This document shows, one piece after another, positions 27,945 to 38,704 of a stretch of 64,000 nucleotides of DNA. This DNA comes from Cellulosimicrobium sp. Marseille-Q4280. Lineage in GTDB: Bacteria > Actinomycetota > Actinomycetes > Actinomycetales > Cellulomonadaceae. The notes beneath the pieces were generated by a model. The model saw nothing but the letters and a program-made list of their open reading frames with translations. It was not told where the DNA came from and searched no databases. The first letter of the stretch is position 1; each line of letters starts with the position of its first letter. A program made the translations under genes and the position numbers. The DNA lies in assembly GCF_943181405.1 (NCBI RefSeq), contig NZ_CALPBY010000003.1, forward strand, positions 310,001-374,000, in the 5' to 3' direction.

Positions 27945-29414
27945 TCAGGACACCGCCGACAGTCGGTCGGTGCCGAGCAGGAAGAGCCGTCCCTCGGACG
28001 TGAAGGCGTGGTACGTGCGTTCCGGGATCGGCCACCGCCACTCGACGGTACCGTCCGCGAGCGCGATCGAGACCAGGTGCTGGCGTCGCCCGCCCTCCCC
28101 CTCGGCCACGAGCAGCGAGCGACCGTCGGTGAGCGCCGGCCACGTCGCCCCGTCCGTGAGGGACGACTCCCACCGCAGCGCACCCGACGCCACGTCCACC
28201 CCGTGCAGGGTCGTCTCCGTCCGCAGCACGACCAGGCCGTCGACGCGCACGACGGGACGGGAGCCGGTGGTCGCGAGCGTCCAGAGCGGGGCGCCGGTGA
28301 CGGCGTCGACGCCGGCGACCCCACGGAACGTGTTCATGAGGAGGACACCCGGGACGGACCCGTCGCTGAGCGGGGCCTCGACCGCTCTCCCCCGGACCTC
28401 GACGCGGGGTTCGCCGGCCGCGGTGAACACGGTCGTCGTGCCGCTCCCGTACTCGTTGCCGACGTACCGCCCGTCGGGCAGGCGCACGACGGTCCAGACG
28501 TCGCCCTCCTTCAGCACCGTCCCGTCCTCGGTGAAGGTCGCGACGACGCCCGGGGCCATGAGCGTCACGACCCCGCGGTCGACGTCCAGCACGATCCCGC
28601 TCCCCGCCGAGCGCACCGCGAGCTGCATGCTGCCCGACCGTTCGCGCTCGACGCGCCGCTCCCACCGCACGACGCCCGTGGCGGCCTCCTCCCGCACGAG
28701 GACGACGTCGCCCTCGTCCCACCGCGCGCGGACGACGTCGGCGTCGCCCACGGGCACGACCGCTTGCCCCACCACCTCCACGACGCGCTCGCCGAGGGTC
28801 CGGCCCGACGCGGCCTGGACGACGGTGAGCAGGACCCCCGGGCCGTCCCGGGGCGTCAGGCACACGACGACCTCGGTCGGGGACCGGTCCGCACGGGGGA
28901 CGCACGTCGCGAGCTCCCCCACCGCCTCGGAGCGCCACACGGGCGTGCCGTCGTCCACCGCGTACGCCGTCAGCCCGTCACCGTGCGTGACGACGACGCC
29001 CGGCCCGGCGATCACCGCCCCTCCGGGGTCGAGCGGCACCGACCAGCTCACCTCCAGGGGTGCCTCGATGGGCCGCAGGCCGCCGTCGAGCGCCGCGACC
29101 TCGACGCGCTGCGCCGCCTCGATGACGCGCGTCGCCAGGAACGACCCGCCGAGCGCGAGGGCGGTCACCGCCGCGACCCACGGGACGGGGTGCGCGTACC
29201 AGCGCCGCCGCGGGCCCGGGGAGCCCCCACCCGGCGCCGGGACGACGGCGGGCGCGCGCGGCTCGGGGAGATCGTCGTCCGCAGGGTCGTCGTCGTCCGC
29301 GACGAGCTCGAACCGCAGCGGCGCGTGCTCGTCGGCCGCAGCGACGTCCGGCGGACTGCCCGCCCGCCCTCGGACGTGCCCCGCTCCGTCGTGGCCACGC
29401 CGACGAGGCCTCAC
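27945..29414 (-). CDS. Membrane-anchored PQQ-like beta-propeller protein
   Basis: A 489-residue protein with a polar, acidic N-terminus, one transmembrane helix ([21 protein letters not shown], about residues 77-97) and a large outer domain. That domain repeats blades of the PQQ/BamB type, for example [54 protein letters not shown] and [20 protein letters not shown]. No quinone-enzyme active site is visible, so a binding or scaffolding role outside the membrane is likely. GTG at 29414 is the first start of the frame, and a later start is possible because the first 60 residues are low complexity. Confidence 0.82.
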   Translation of the reverse strand: MRPRRRGHDGAGHVRGRAGSPPDVAAADEHAPLRFELVADDDDPADDDLPEPRAPAVVPAPGGGSPGPRRRWYAHPVPWVAAVTALALGGSFLATRVIEAAQRVEVAALDGGLRPIEAPLEVSWSVPLDPGGAVIAGPGVVVTHGDGLTAYAVDDGTPVWRSEAVGELATCVPRADRSPTEVVVCLTPRDGPGVLLTVVQAASGRTLGERVVEVVGQAVVPVGDADVVRARWDEGDVVLVREEAATGVVRWERRVERERSGSMQLAVRSAGSGIVLDVDRGVVTLMAPGVVATFTEDGTVLKEGDVWTVVRLPDGRYVGNEYGSGTTTVFTAAGEPRVEVRGRAVEAPLSDGSVPGVLLMNTFRGVAGVDAVTGAPLWTLATTGSRPVVRVDGLVVLRTETTLHGVDVASGALRWESSLTDGATWPALTDGRSLLVAEGEGGRRQHLVSIALADGTVEWRWPIPERTYHAFTSEGRLFLLGTDRLSAVS

Positions 29415-29459
29415 CCGTCCACGGTAGGCTCGCCGGCCCGACGCCGCCGCTCAGGTGCC

Positions 29460-29519
29460 GCTCGGACGCCCGCCCAGATGCTTGCTCAGATGTTTGCTCG
29501 GACGCCCGCTCAGATCCCG
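29460..29519. repeat. Five 12-bp degenerate tandem repeats at a gene's 3' end
   Basis: Five units in register: GCTCGGACGCCC, GCCCAGATGCTT, GCTCAGATGTTT, GCTCGGACGCCC and GCTCAGATCCCG. The array spans the stop codon (29510-29512) of the hydrolase gene on the minus strand and runs into its 3' untranslated region. Units 1 and 4 are identical, indicating stepwise duplication. Confidence 0.85.
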
Positions 29520-31087
29520 AGCTGGTACACGCCCCAGTACGCGAGGACGACGAGGAGGATCGTCGCCCCGGTGAGCACGCTCCACAGCATCAGGTGCGTC
29601 GTGACGCCCTCCGCGACGCGCACCGCGGCGCCGCGCTCGCGCGGCCCCTCGGCGGGCAGGCTGCCGGCGAAGCCCTCGCGCGCGGAACGCACCTCGGCCC
29701 ACCGGTTGATCAGCAGGGCGGCCGCCACGAGGGTGGCGAGCCCCGCGAGCCGCACCACGACCCAGCCGCCCTGCACGACCCACGCGTCCTTCTCGTAGTC
29801 GAGCGCGAGCCGTGCGACCGCCACGAGGTAGACGACGAGCCCGACGATCGTCGCGAGCGCGCCGACACCGAGCCCGGTCAGCGGACCGCGGAAGCCCGGG
29901 GCGAGCCCCGACGGACGCGGGCGGCGCCCGACGACCCGCCGGAGCCGGGAGACGAGGCTCGTGACGAGCCGGATCACGGGCCCGACGACGATCAGGCCGA
30001 CGGCCACGAGGACGAGCGCGACGAACAGGTCGCCGTTGCCGAACCAGCGCGGCGTGGGGACGGGCCCGGCGAGGTACTGCTGGTTCGGCCGGGCACCGGC
30101 GACCTGGGGCGGCGCGTCGGCGCTGCCCGGCAGGGACTCGGCCCAGGCGGCGACGTCACGCGGGAAGTCGGGCACCAGGACGTCGCCGACCTTGATCCCG
30201 TGGTTCGCGCCGTCGTAGAAGCGGACCGTCGTGCCGGCCCCGGGCTGGTCCGCGGTCGCGTCGAGGATCTGCTGCGCACCCTGCTCGACGGGCATCGACG
30301 GGTCGGCGGTCCCGTAGACGACGAGCACGGGCTGCGTCAGACGTTCGAGGAAGGGCTCGACGTCGAAGTCCGCGTACTCGAACCCACCGCCGGGGATCGC
30401 CATGCCGACGGCGCGGGGGATGGCCCGGAAGACGCCGTGCGGGACGTCGGTGTTGCGCAGGTAGCTGTCGACCGCGAACGCGGCCTGCTGCCGCGGCGGG
30501 ACGACGGGGGCCGAGACGAGCACCGAGAAGGCGACACCGGGGTCGTCCGCGGCCATGACGGGCACGATCCACGTGCCCTCGGACTCGCCGTACAGCCCGA
30601 CGGCGTCGGGGTCCACGCCGGGCCGCGCACGCAGGAGGTCGACGGAGTGCGCGTAGTCGCGCGCCATGGCCTCGTAGTCACGGTGGCGCGTCGTGTAGGT
30701 GTCGAGACGCTTGTCCGGCACGAGCGTCACCACACCGGCGCTCGCGAGGTCGGTGGCGACGTCGACGAACGCCTCGGTGGCGAGACCGGTGCCCGCGCCG
30801 TGGACGAACACGACGCCCGACCGGTCCCCCGGCGCGTCGACGGGCTCGCGCAGGACGCCACCGACCGAGGTGCCGTCGAGGCGCACCGTCACGTCGGTCT
30901 CACGCACGTCGTACGTGCCGACCGCGTCGGCGCCGCCCGGGGGCTGGCCGCCGATCGTCGTGTCCGACGTCTCCGGCTCGAGGTGCTCGGACACCGGCAC
31001 CGGGTCCCACTGCGGCCCGGTGACCGCGCCGAGGACCGCGAGCACGATCGCGAGGGCGGCTGTCGTCGCCGCGGTCCGGAAGATCAC
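29510..31087 (-). CDS. Membrane-linked alpha/beta hydrolase
   Basis: A 525-residue protein. Residues 1-25 form a hydrophobic signal/anchor. The hydrolase domain shows [18 protein letters not shown] (oxyanion region), [13 protein letters not shown] with nucleophile Ser in G-E-S-E-G (about residue 193), [15 protein letters not shown] with the acid Asp and [10 protein letters not shown] with the His. After residue 340 there are four hydrophobic helices, ending WGVYQLGI. It probably acts outside the membrane on an ester or peptide; the substrate is unknown. GTG at 31087 starts the frame. It stands 96 bases downstream of era with a terminator-like hairpin between. Confidence 0.85.
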   Translation of the reverse strand: MIFRTAATTAALAIVLAVLGAVTGPQWDPVPVSEHLEPETSDTTIGGQPPGGADAVGTYDVRETDVTVRLDGTSVGGVLREPVDAPGDRSGVVFVHGAGTGLATEAFVDVATDLASAGVVTLVPDKRLDTYTTRHRDYEAMARDYAHSVDLLRARPGVDPDAVGLYGESEGTWIVPVMAADDPGVAFSVLVSAPVVPPRQQAAFAVDSYLRNTDVPHGVFRAIPRAVGMAIPGGGFEYADFDVEPFLERLTQPVLVVYGTADPSMPVEQGAQQILDATADQPGAGTTVRFYDGANHGIKVGDVLVPDFPRDVAAWAESLPGSADAPPQVAGARPNQQYLAGPVPTPRWFGNGDLFVALVLVAVGLIVVGPVIRLVTSLVSRLRRVVGRRPRPSGLAPGFRGPLTGLGVGALATIVGLVVYLVAVARLALDYEKDAWVVQGGWVVVRLAGLATLVAAALLINRWAEVRSAREGFAGSLPAEGPRERGAAVRVAEGVTTHLMLWSVLTGATILLVVLAYWGVYQLGI

Positions 31088-31144
31088 CGAAGGATCGTAC
31101 GCCGCGGCGTACGCCCGGATCCCTGGTGCCGGCCCCTCGGTCGA

Positions 31145-31162
31145 GCGGGGGCAGTCCCCCGC
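31145..31162 (-). terminator. GC hairpin after era
   Basis: A 7-bp stem, GCGGGGG (31145-31151) with CCCCCGC (31156-31162), around a 4-base loop, 22 bases past the era stop on the minus strand. It likely ends the phoH-ybeY-CNNM-era message; no T run is seen. Confidence 0.55.
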
Positions 31163-31183
31163 CCCTGCGTGGACGGCACGCCG

Positions 31184-32134
31184 TCAGAAGCCCAGCCGGT
31201 GCAGCTGCTTGGGGTCGCGCTGCCAGTCCTTCGCGACCTTGACGTGCAGGTCGAGGTAGACGCGCGTGCCCAGCAGCGCCTCGATGCCGTGACGCGCACG
31301 GGTGCCGACGTCGCGCAGGCGCGAGCCGCCGCGGCCGATGACGATCGCCTTCTGGCTGTCGCGCTCGACGAAGAGGTTGACGCGCACGTCGAGCAGCGGC
31401 GGCTTGCCCGACGCCTCGTCGCCCGAACCCTCGCGGGGCACGATCTCCTCGACCTGGACGGCGAGCGAGTGCGGGAGCTCGTCGCGCACGCCCTCGAGCG
31501 CCGCCTCGCGCACGAGCTCGGCGACCATGACGGCCTCGGGCTCGTCGGTGAGCTCGCCCCCCGGGTAGAGCTCGGGGCCCTCGGGCAGGTGGGTGACGAG
31601 CACGTCCGTGAGGACGTCGACCTGGTACCCGTCCTGCGCGGAGACCGGGACGATGTCGACCCAGCCGCCCGCCTGCTCACCGAGGCGGTCGACCGCGAGC
31701 AGGTGCGCGGCGAGCGTCCCCCGGTCCACCAGGTCGGCCTTCGTCACGACGGCGACCACCGGCGTGCGGTGGCGACCGCGCCGCACCTCGGCGAGCTCGT
31801 TCGCGATGAACCGGTCGCCGGGGCCGATCTTCTGGTCGGCGGGCAGGCAGAACGCGATGACGTCGACCTCGGTGAGCGTGCCGCGCACCAGGTCGTTGAG
31901 CCGCTCGCCCAGCAGGGTGCGCGGCCGGTGCAGCCCCGGGGTGTCGACGAGGACGAGCTGGGCGTCGGGGCGGTGCACGATCCCACGGATCGTGTGCCGC
32001 GTCGTCTGCGGCCGACCGGAGGTGATGGCGACCTTCTGGCCGACGAGCGCGTTCGTCAGCGTCGACTTGCCGGCGTTGGGGCGACCCACGAGGCAGGCGA
32101 ACCCGGAACGGTGCTCGGGCAGGGGGGTGCTCAT
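31184..32134 (-). CDS. era: GTPase Era
   Basis: A 316-residue ribosome-assembly GTPase binding the 3' end of 16S rRNA. The G motifs are GRPNAGKST (G1, residues 18-26), DTPG (G3), TKAD (G4) and SAQ (G5). The C-terminal KH domain is marked by [29 protein letters not shown], and it ends [19 protein letters not shown] as usual. The ATG overlaps the stop of the CNNM/CBS gene (ATGA), making it the last of four coupled genes. Linkage of era to ybeY and phoH is a general actinobacterial feature and joins factors of rRNA processing. Confidence 0.97.
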   Translation of the reverse strand: MSTPLPEHRSGFACLVGRPNAGKSTLTNALVGQKVAITSGRPQTTRHTIRGIVHRPDAQLVLVDTPGLHRPRTLLGERLNDLVRGTLTEVDVIAFCLPADQKIGPGDRFIANELAEVRRGRHRTPVVAVVTKADLVDRGTLAAHLLAVDRLGEQAGGWVDIVPVSAQDGYQVDVLTDVLVTHLPEGPELYPGGELTDEPEAVMVAELVREAALEGVRDELPHSLAVQVEEIVPREGSGDEASGKPPLLDVRVNLFVERDSQKAIVIGRGGSRLRDVGTRARHGIEALLGTRVYLDLHVKVAKDWQRDPKQLHRLGF

Positions 32135-33453
32135 GGGGTGTCCTTCGCGGTGGGGGGTGCGTGGTCGAGAGAGGCGGCACGGGAGCCAGCGTGGGAGTCG
32201 GAGCGGGAGGCGACGTGGGAGTCGGAGCGGGAGGCGACGAGCGTCGCGAGCTGCTTGCGGCGGCCCTGCACCCGGTCCGCCTCGAGGTGCAGGCCGTGCA
32301 CGTCGGCGGAGGAACCGGGCAGCGGGACCTTGCCGAGCGCCTTGGCGAGCAGACCGCCCGCGGTGTCGACGTCGTCGTCGTCGAGGTCGAGGTCGAACAG
32401 CTCGCCGAGCTCCTCGACGCCGAGACGCGCCGGCACACGGAGCCGACCCTCGCCGAGGTCCTCGACCTCGGGCTCGGGGCGGTCGTGCTCGTCCGTGAGC
32501 TCGCCGACGATCTCCTCGAGCGCGTCCTCGATCGTCACGAGACCGGCGATGCCGCCGTACTCGTCGACGACCATCGCCATGTGCGACGACGAGGCCTGCA
32601 TCTCGCGCAGGAGGTCGTCCGCAGGCTTGGACTCGGGGACGAAGATCGCGGGGCGCGCGACCTCTCCGACCGGTCGCGAGGCGTCGCCCGGTGAGGTCTC
32701 CAGGACGCGCACGACGTCCTTGAAGTAGGCGACGCCCACGAGGTCGTCGGCCGACGTCCCCGTGACCGGGACGCGCGAGAAGCCCGAGCGCAGGAAGAGC
32801 GACAGCGCCTTGCGCAGGGGGGTGTCGCGGGACGTCGTGACCATGTCCGTGCGCGGCACCATGACCTCGCGCGTGAGCGTGCTGCCGAGCTCGAAGACGG
32901 ACCGGATGAGCTCGCGCTCCTCGTCCTCGATCACCTCGGACTCGTTGACACGGTCCACCATGTCCTGTAGCTCACGCTCGTGCGCCCCCGCGTCCGGGGC
33001 CGGCGCGAGCCGGGTGAGCCAGCGGGTCGCGGCCGTGACCGCCGTCAGCAGCCCCGACAGCGCGACCAGCACCCGCACGGCGTGACGCCGCCCGAGCGAG
33101 CGCGGGCTCACCCGCACCACGACGAGGCCGACGACGACGCTCGCCGCGAGCGCGACGAGCAGGACCTGCCACCACGGCTCGAGCCACGCCGCGACGAGGA
33201 GGGTGAGGCACGTGACGGCGACCATCTCGACGACGACGCGCGCGAACCCGACGGACCGGGCCGTCGCGGCCGGGTCGGCGAGCAGCGCGAGCGCACGACG
33301 GGCTCGCGGGGACGCGGCGCCGGGCTCGCCCCCGTCCGCGACCGCGGCGCGCGTCACCCGTGGGACCGCGGCCTCGGCCGCGCTCAGCGCGGCGGCGAGC
33401 AGGACCGCGACGACGGTCAGCGTCGCGAGGAGCGCGACGGGTTCTCCGCTCAC
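32131..33453 (-). CDS. CNNM/CBS-domain transporter-like protein (hemolysin C/CorC family)
   Basis: A 440-residue protein with an N-terminal DUF21/CNNM membrane domain (about residues 1-150, three to four helices), a CBS pair ([20 protein letters not shown] and [24 protein letters not shown]) and a C-terminal CorC/HlyC FAD-like domain ([20 protein letters not shown]). Homologues function in magnesium or cobalt transport. The GTG overlaps the ybeY stop by 4 bases and the gene overlaps era by 4. The C-terminal tail contains two exact 8-residue units VASRSDSH encoded by a 24-base duplication and is probably disordered. Confidence 0.93.
   Translation of the reverse strand: MSGEPVALLATLTVVAVLLAAALSAAEAAVPRVTRAAVADGGEPGAASPRARRALALLADPAATARSVGFARVVVEMVAVTCLTLLVAAWLEPWWQVLLVALAASVVVGLVVVRVSPRSLGRRHAVRVLVALSGLLTAVTAATRWLTRLAPAPDAGAHERELQDMVDRVNESEVIEDEERELIRSVFELGSTLTREVMVPRTDMVTTSRDTPLRKALSLFLRSGFSRVPVTGTSADDLVGVAYFKDVVRVLETSPGDASRPVGEVARPAIFVPESKPADDLLREMQASSSHMAMVVDEYGGIAGLVTIEDALEEIVGELTDEHDRPEPEVEDLGEGRLRVPARLGVEELGELFDLDLDDDDVDTAGGLLAKALGKVPLPGSSADVHGLHLEADRVQGRRKQLATLVASRSDSHVASRSDSHAGSRAASLDHAPPTAKDTP
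32191..32238. repeat. Exact 24-bp tandem duplication in the CNNM/CBS gene
   Basis: Two exact 24-base copies, 32191-32214 and 32215-32238, encode the repeated 8-residue unit VASRSDSH near the protein's C-terminus. Identity at every base suggests a recent event. Confidence 0.9.
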
Positions 33454-33898
33454 CGGCCCGCGAGGAACGTCAGGAGGAGCTTGCGCTGCAGCGCGAACAT
33501 CTCCTTCTCCTCCTCGGGCTCCACGTGGTCGTAGCCGAGCAGGTGGAGGATGCCGTGCGTGGTGAGGAGGAGCATCTCCTCCGCGGTCGAGTGCCCGGCC
33601 GCGCGCGCCTGCTGGGCCGCGACCTCGGGGCACAGCACGACGTCGCCGAGCTGCCCCGGGCCCGAGACCTCGCCGTCGCGACCGGGCCGCAGCTCGTCCA
33701 TGGGGAACGACAGGACGTCCGTGGGCCCCGGCTCGTCCATCCACCGCACGTGCAGCTCGGTCATGACGTCGGTGTCGACGAAGAGGATCGACAGCTCGCT
33801 CTGCGGGTGCACGCGCATCGCGTCGAGCACGTACCGCGCGAGCGCGGCGAACTCCGCCTCGTCGACCTGCGCCTCGGTCTCGTTGTTGACCTCGATGC

Positions 33899-33902
<4 letters not shown>
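33450..33902 (-). CDS. ybeY: Endoribonuclease YbeY / rRNA maturation factor
   Basis: A 150-residue metalloprotein needed for 16S rRNA 3'-end maturation and ribosome quality control. The zinc motif [12 protein letters not shown] (about residues 114-125, HxxxHxxxxxH) is intact, as are the upstream [10 protein letters not shown] and [14 protein letters not shown] segments. Length fits the family. It starts with an ATG overlapping the phoH stop by 4 bases and ends overlapping the CNNM/CBS start by 4, so translation is coupled across phoH, ybeY, CNNM and era. Confidence 0.96.
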
Positions 33903-34996
<1,094 letters not shown>

Positions 34997-35040
34997 GAGC
35001 CGGCTTGCGCCGCTTCGCTCCTTCGTTCGGGCAGTGGTAC

Positions 35041-35082
35041 GGGTGGGACACGTGCTACGGGTGGGACGGGTGGGACACGTGC
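35041..35082. repeat. GGGTGGGAC direct repeats with CACGTG cores upstream of phoH
   Basis: GGGTGGGACACGTGC occurs exactly twice (35041-35055 and 35068-35082) with a third short copy GGGTGGGAC at 35059-35067. Each long copy contains the palindrome CACGTG. The array lies 45-86 bases before the phoH start in the gap to the HIT gene. It may be a regulator site or simple duplication. Confidence 0.7.
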
Positions 35083-35147
35083 CCTGGGGCACGCCTCCAT
35101 CGTACCGAGCACGCGGTGGGCGCACACGCCCTTTCGTCGGGCGCCGG

Positions 35148-35498
35148 TCAGGCGGGCGACCAGCCCAGCTCGGCCCCGGCGACGACGTGCCCGTGCACGT
35201 GGAACACGCTCTGCCCGGCGCGAGGCCCGGAGTTGAAGATCAGGCGGAACTGCCCGTCCGCGAGGTCGCCCGCCACCTCGTCCGCGAGCGCGACGACGTC
35301 GCTCAGCAGCTCCGGGTCGGCCGCGGCGAGCTGCGCGATGTCCCCGTGGTGGTCGCGCGGGACGACGAGGACGTGCACGGGCGCCTGCGGGTCGATGTCC
35401 CGGAACGCGATCGAGCGCTCGCTCGTCGCGACGACGTCCGCAGGGACCTCGCCCGCGACGATCCGGCAGAAGAGGCAGTCGGTCTCGGTGCTCGTCAT
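35148..35498 (-). CDS. HIT-domain nucleotide hydrolase
   Basis: A 116-residue histidine-triad protein of the Hint type. CLFCRIVAGEVPADVV starts the domain, and the triad reads QSVFHVHGHVV (H-x-H-x-H, about residues 96-106) preceded by FNSGPRAG. Such enzymes hydrolyse AMP-linked substrates such as adenosine phosphoramidates. Cysteines CLFC at residues 8-11 may bind zinc. It lies 64 bases after rsmE on the same strand, in the order hrcA-dnaJ-rsmE-HIT seen in many actinobacteria. Confidence 0.93.
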   Translation of the reverse strand: MTSTETDCLFCRIVAGEVPADVVATSERSIAFRDIDPQAPVHVLVVPRDHHGDIAQLAAADPELLSDVVALADEVAGDLADGQFRLIFNSGPRAGQSVFHVHGHVVAGAELGWSPA

Positions 35499-35562
35499 GC
35501 GGCCGAGGCTAGTCCACGACCCCGGTCCCCGCCCGGGCCGGCACCCGGTCGGCCGCCCGTCG

Positions 35563-36351
35563 TCAGGCGCGGTCGACGCCCCAGCGCCCGAGCCGCTGCG
35601 CGAGGAGCGCGATGGCCACGGGTCCCGCCGTGGACGTCCGCAGGACGTGCGGCCCCAGCCGGGCGGCGACCGCCCCCGCGGCGGTCAGCGTCTCGAGCTC
35701 GCGCTCGGAGATCCCGCCCTCCGGCCCGACGACGACGAGCACCTCCGGGGCCGGGGCGCCGTCCGCCGCGGGCGCGGGCAGCGGGACGTCGGCGAGCGCC
35801 GTCGTCGCCTCCTCGTGGAGGACGAGCACGAGGCCTCCCGCGGCGAGCGCCTCCGCCGCGCGCACCGCGAGACCGCGCGAGTCGACGGGCTCGGCGACGA
35901 GCGGGAGTCGCGCCCGCCGCGCCTGCTTCGTCGCGGTGCGCACGGTCGCGAGCCAGCGGGCCCGCGACCTCGCCGCACGCTCGCCGCGCCACACCACGAC
36001 GGAGCGCTCCGCCTGCCACGGGACGACGGCGTCGACGCCGACCTCGGTCGCCGCCTCGATGGCCATCTCGTCGCGGTCGCCCTTCGCGAGCGCCTGCACG
36101 AGCGTCACGACGACGTCCGGCGCCGGCTCGCGGTCGACCTCCTGGACGAGCAGCGTCACCGTGCCCGCGTCGGCGTCCTCGACGACGCAGCGCAGGCGCA
36201 CGCCGTCGCCGTCGACGACGTCGACCCGCTCGCCGCGCGCCTTGCGCTGCACGACCCCCGCGTGGCGCCCCTCGGCCCCGTCGAGGACGTACCGGTCGCC
36301 GGGGGCGACGCGGTCGATGCCGGTCTCGGCCAGGAAGACGGGGGCGCTCAC
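35563..36351 (-). CDS. rsmE: 16S rRNA (uracil(1498)-N3)-methyltransferase
   Basis: A 262-residue SPOUT-class methyltransferase that modifies U1498 of 16S rRNA in the decoding region. It has the N-terminal PUA-like domain (GDRYVLDGAEGRHAGVVQRKARG) and the knotted domain with LVQALAKGDRDEMAIEAATEVGVDAVVPWQ, VVVGPEGGISERELE (SAM-binding knot) and LGPHVLRTSTAGPVAIAL. GTG at 36351 starts the frame. It follows dnaJ by 26 bases, as in many Gram-positive genomes where rsmE sits in the heat-shock operon, so it may be part of the CIRCE-controlled message. Confidence 0.95.
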   Translation of the reverse strand: MSAPVFLAETGIDRVAPGDRYVLDGAEGRHAGVVQRKARGERVDVVDGDGVRLRCVVEDADAGTVTLLVQEVDREPAPDVVVTLVQALAKGDRDEMAIEAATEVGVDAVVPWQAERSVVVWRGERAARSRARWLATVRTATKQARRARLPLVAEPVDSRGLAVRAAEALAAGGLVLVLHEEATTALADVPLPAPAADGAPAPEVLVVVGPEGGISERELETLTAAGAVAARLGPHVLRTSTAGPVAIALLAQRLGRWGVDRA

Positions 36352-36377
36352 GGGCGCGGCTCGCTCACGGGCATCCC

Positions 36378-37502
36378 TCAGCGTCCGGAGAGCTTGTCGC
36401 GCAGGCGCGAGAACACGCCCGGGTGCGCGGCGGACAGACGCGGGTCGGGACGCTCCTCGCCCCGCAGCGTCGCGAGCGAGCGCAGGAGCTGCTCCTGCTC
36501 CTCGTCGAGCGCCGTGGGGACCTGGACCTCGATGTGCACGTTGAGGTCGCCGCGACCCGCGCCGTGGAGGTGCCCGACTCCCAGGTTCTTCAGCGTGACG
36601 ATCTGGCCCGGCTGCGTGCCGGGGCGCAGGTCGATCTCCTGCGCGCCGTCGAGGGTCTCGAGCTCGAGGACGGTGCCGAGCGCGGCCGCCGTCATGGGCA
36701 CCTGGAGCGTGCAGTGCAGGTCGTCGCCGCGGCGCACGAACGTGTCGTGGTTGCGCTCACGGATCTCGACGTACAGGTCGCCGGCCGGACCGCCGGCCGG
36801 GCCGACCTCGCCCTGCGACGTGAGCTTGATGCGCGTCCCGGTGTCGACGCCCGCGGGCACGTTGATGCTGATCGTGCGACGGCTGCGGACCCGGCCCTCG
36901 CCCGAGCACTCCGCGCACGGCTCCGGGATGACGGTGCCGAAGCCCTGGCACGCGGCGCACGGGGCGCTCGTCATGACCTGACCGAGGAACGAGCGCGCGA
37001 CGCGCTGGACCGTGCCGCGGCCGTGGCACACCTCGCACGTGCGCGGCGAGGTCCCGGGGCGGCAGCACGAGCCGCCGCACGTGCCGCACACGACCGCGGT
37101 GTCGACCTGGAGCTCGCGCTTGGCGCCGAACGTCGCCTCCGCGAGGTCGATGTCGAGGCGCACGAGGGCGTCCTGGCCGCGGCGCGCCCGCGGGATCGGG
37201 CCCTGCTGCGCCTGGCCGCCACCGAAGAAGGTCTCGAAGATGTCCTGGAAGCCGAAGCCGCCGCCCATCGGGCCGCCGGCCCCGCCGCCCGGGGCGGTCG
37301 GGTCCACGCCGAGGTCGTACTGCTGACGCTTCTCCGGGTTGGACAGCACCTCGTAGGCGCGCGCGACGTCCTTGAACCGGTCGCCCGACTCCTCCCCCGC
37401 GACGTCGGGGTGCAGCTCGCGGGCGAGCTTGCGGTAGGCCTTCTTGATCTGGTCCGGGCTGGCGTCGCGGGCCACGCCGAGGATCTCGTAGTAGTCGCTC
37501 AC
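36378..37502 (-). CDS. dnaJ: Chaperone DnaJ (HrcA-linked DnaJ2 type)
   Basis: A 374-residue Hsp40 co-chaperone that stimulates DnaK. The J domain is residues 3-68 with HPD in ELHPDVAG, followed by a Gly/Phe-rich stretch ([16 protein letters not shown]). The zinc region holds four CxxC motifs: [25 protein letters not shown] and CAECSGEG; the first reads GGSCC instead of the usual CxxCxGxG and brings two extra cysteines. The C-terminal substrate-binding domains follow. GTG at 37502 is used. It lies 94 bases after hrcA in the CIRCE-controlled unit. Confidence 0.95.
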   Translation of the reverse strand: MSDYYEILGVARDASPDQIKKAYRKLARELHPDVAGEESGDRFKDVARAYEVLSNPEKRQQYDLGVDPTAPGGGAGGPMGGGFGFQDIFETFFGGGQAQQGPIPRARRGQDALVRLDIDLAEATFGAKRELQVDTAVVCGTCGGSCCRPGTSPRTCEVCHGRGTVQRVARSFLGQVMTSAPCAACQGFGTVIPEPCAECSGEGRVRSRRTISINVPAGVDTGTRIKLTSQGEVGPAGGPAGDLYVEIRERNHDTFVRRGDDLHCTLQVPMTAAALGTVLELETLDGAQEIDLRPGTQPGQIVTLKNLGVGHLHGAGRGDLNVHIEVQVPTALDEEQEQLLRSLATLRGEERPDPRLSAAHPGVFSRLRDKLSGR

Positions 37503-37596
37503 ACGTCACTCTCTGCTGGTGCCGGGCGCCGGGGATCGGGCCCGACGGGGTCGATGGTCGTCGATCGGTCGTCGGTGGTCGTCGCTGCGCGGCCGG

Positions 37597-38613
37597 TCAC
37601 GTGCCGAGCGCCCGCGACAGGTAGCGGGCGACCGCGCGGACGGCGGCGATCGTCCCGGGGTAGTCCATGCGCGTGGGGCCGATGGAGCCGACCAGGGCGA
37701 CCGTGTCCCCGTCGTTACCGTAGCCCGTCGTGACGACGGACGTCTCCACGAGCCCTTCGAGCCGGTTCTCGTGACCGATCCGGATGTTGACGCCGGACTC
37801 GGCGGCCATCTCCGTGAGGAGTCCGAGGAGCACGACCTGCTCCTCGAGCGCCTCGAGGACGGGGCGCAGCGCGTGCTCGAAGCGCATGCCGGCACGCGCG
37901 AGGTTCGCCGTCCCGGCGAGCACGAGGCGTTCCTCGCTCTCCTCCGCGAGCGTCTGCGCGACGAGCTCGCCGACCGCCCGCACGAGCGGGGCGTCGTCGG
38001 GGTGGAACGTCTCCGCGACCTCGGCGAGCCCCGGGGTGAGGTCCGCGAGCCGCTTGCCTGCGGCGGCGGCGTTGAGCCGGGCGCGGGCCTCGGCGAGCGT
38101 GCCCTCGTCCGGGACGCTGGCGACCTCGAGCGTGCGCTGCTCGACGCGCCCCGTGTCGGTGATGATGACGACGAGGAGGCGCTCCTGCCCGACGGGGACG
38201 AGCTCGAGGTGGCGCAGCCCCGAGCGGCGCAACGACGGGTACTGCACGACGGCGACCTGGCCGGTGAGCTGCGCGAGCAGCCGTCCGGCGCGCGCGATGA
38301 CGTCGTCGAGGTCGACGCCCTCGGACAGGAACGTCTCGATCGCGCGCTTCTCCGGCGCGGAGAGCGGCTTCACGCCCGAGAGCCGGTCGACGAAGAGCCG
38401 GTAGCCCTTGTCCGTCGGGATGCGGCCCGCCGACGTGTGGGGCTGCGCGATGTACCCGGCGTCCTCGAGCGCGGCCATGTCGTTGCGGATCGTGGCCGGC
38501 GAGACGCCGAGGCCGTGGCGCTCCGTGAGCACGCGCGACCCCACGGGCTCGCGCGTGAGGACGTAGTCCTCGACGATCGCCCGCAAGACCTCCAGCCGGC
38601 GTTCCTCGCTCAC
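37597..38613 (-). CDS. hrcA: Heat-inducible transcription repressor HrcA
   Basis: A 338-residue repressor that binds CIRCE elements and is folded by GroEL. The N-terminal winged helix shows [25 protein letters not shown] and [19 protein letters not shown]. The start is GTG at 38613 because AGGAGG lies 7 bases upstream; the longer ORF from 38682 begins inside the CIRCE element and lacks family-like sequence. The rest is the GAF-like inserted domain and dimerisation region. It is followed by dnaJ and rsmE in the same direction. Confidence 0.96.
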   Translation of the reverse strand: MSEERRLEVLRAIVEDYVLTREPVGSRVLTERHGLGVSPATIRNDMAALEDAGYIAQPHTSAGRIPTDKGYRLFVDRLSGVKPLSAPEKRAIETFLSEGVDLDDVIARAGRLLAQLTGQVAVVQYPSLRRSGLRHLELVPVGQERLLVVIITDTGRVEQRTLEVASVPDEGTLAEARARLNAAAAGKRLADLTPGLAEVAETFHPDDAPLVRAVGELVAQTLAEESEERLVLAGTANLARAGMRFEHALRPVLEALEEQVVLLGLLTEMAAESGVNIRIGHENRLEGLVETSVVTTGYGNDGDTVALVGSIGPTRMDYPGTIAAVRAVARYLSRALGT

Positions 38614-38675
38614 GTCCACCTCCTGCGTACCCGCGTACCGCGTGCCGCCACCCGGCGCTGCACGCACCCGGGGCA

Positions 38676-38702
38676 TCGGCACTCTCGCCCGTCGAGTGCC
38701 AA
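38676..38702. promoter_or_regulatory. CIRCE element (HrcA operator)
   Basis: On the minus strand the site reads TTGGCACTC, nine bases, GAGTGCCGA, a near-perfect match to the CIRCE consensus TTAGCACTC-N9-GAGTGCTAA. It lies 63 bases before the hrcA start and only 2 bases beyond the stop codon of the MFS gene, which reads toward hrcA. HrcA binding here would autoregulate hrcA-dnaJ and perhaps the genes behind. Confidence 0.93.
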
Positions 38703-38704
38703 CT

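Noticed and set aside
37597-38682. Start of HrcA at 38682 from the longest open frame.
   Set aside because: It would place the start inside the CIRCE element, and the residues added ([12 protein letters not shown]) lack family character; GTG 38613 has a strong ribosome site.
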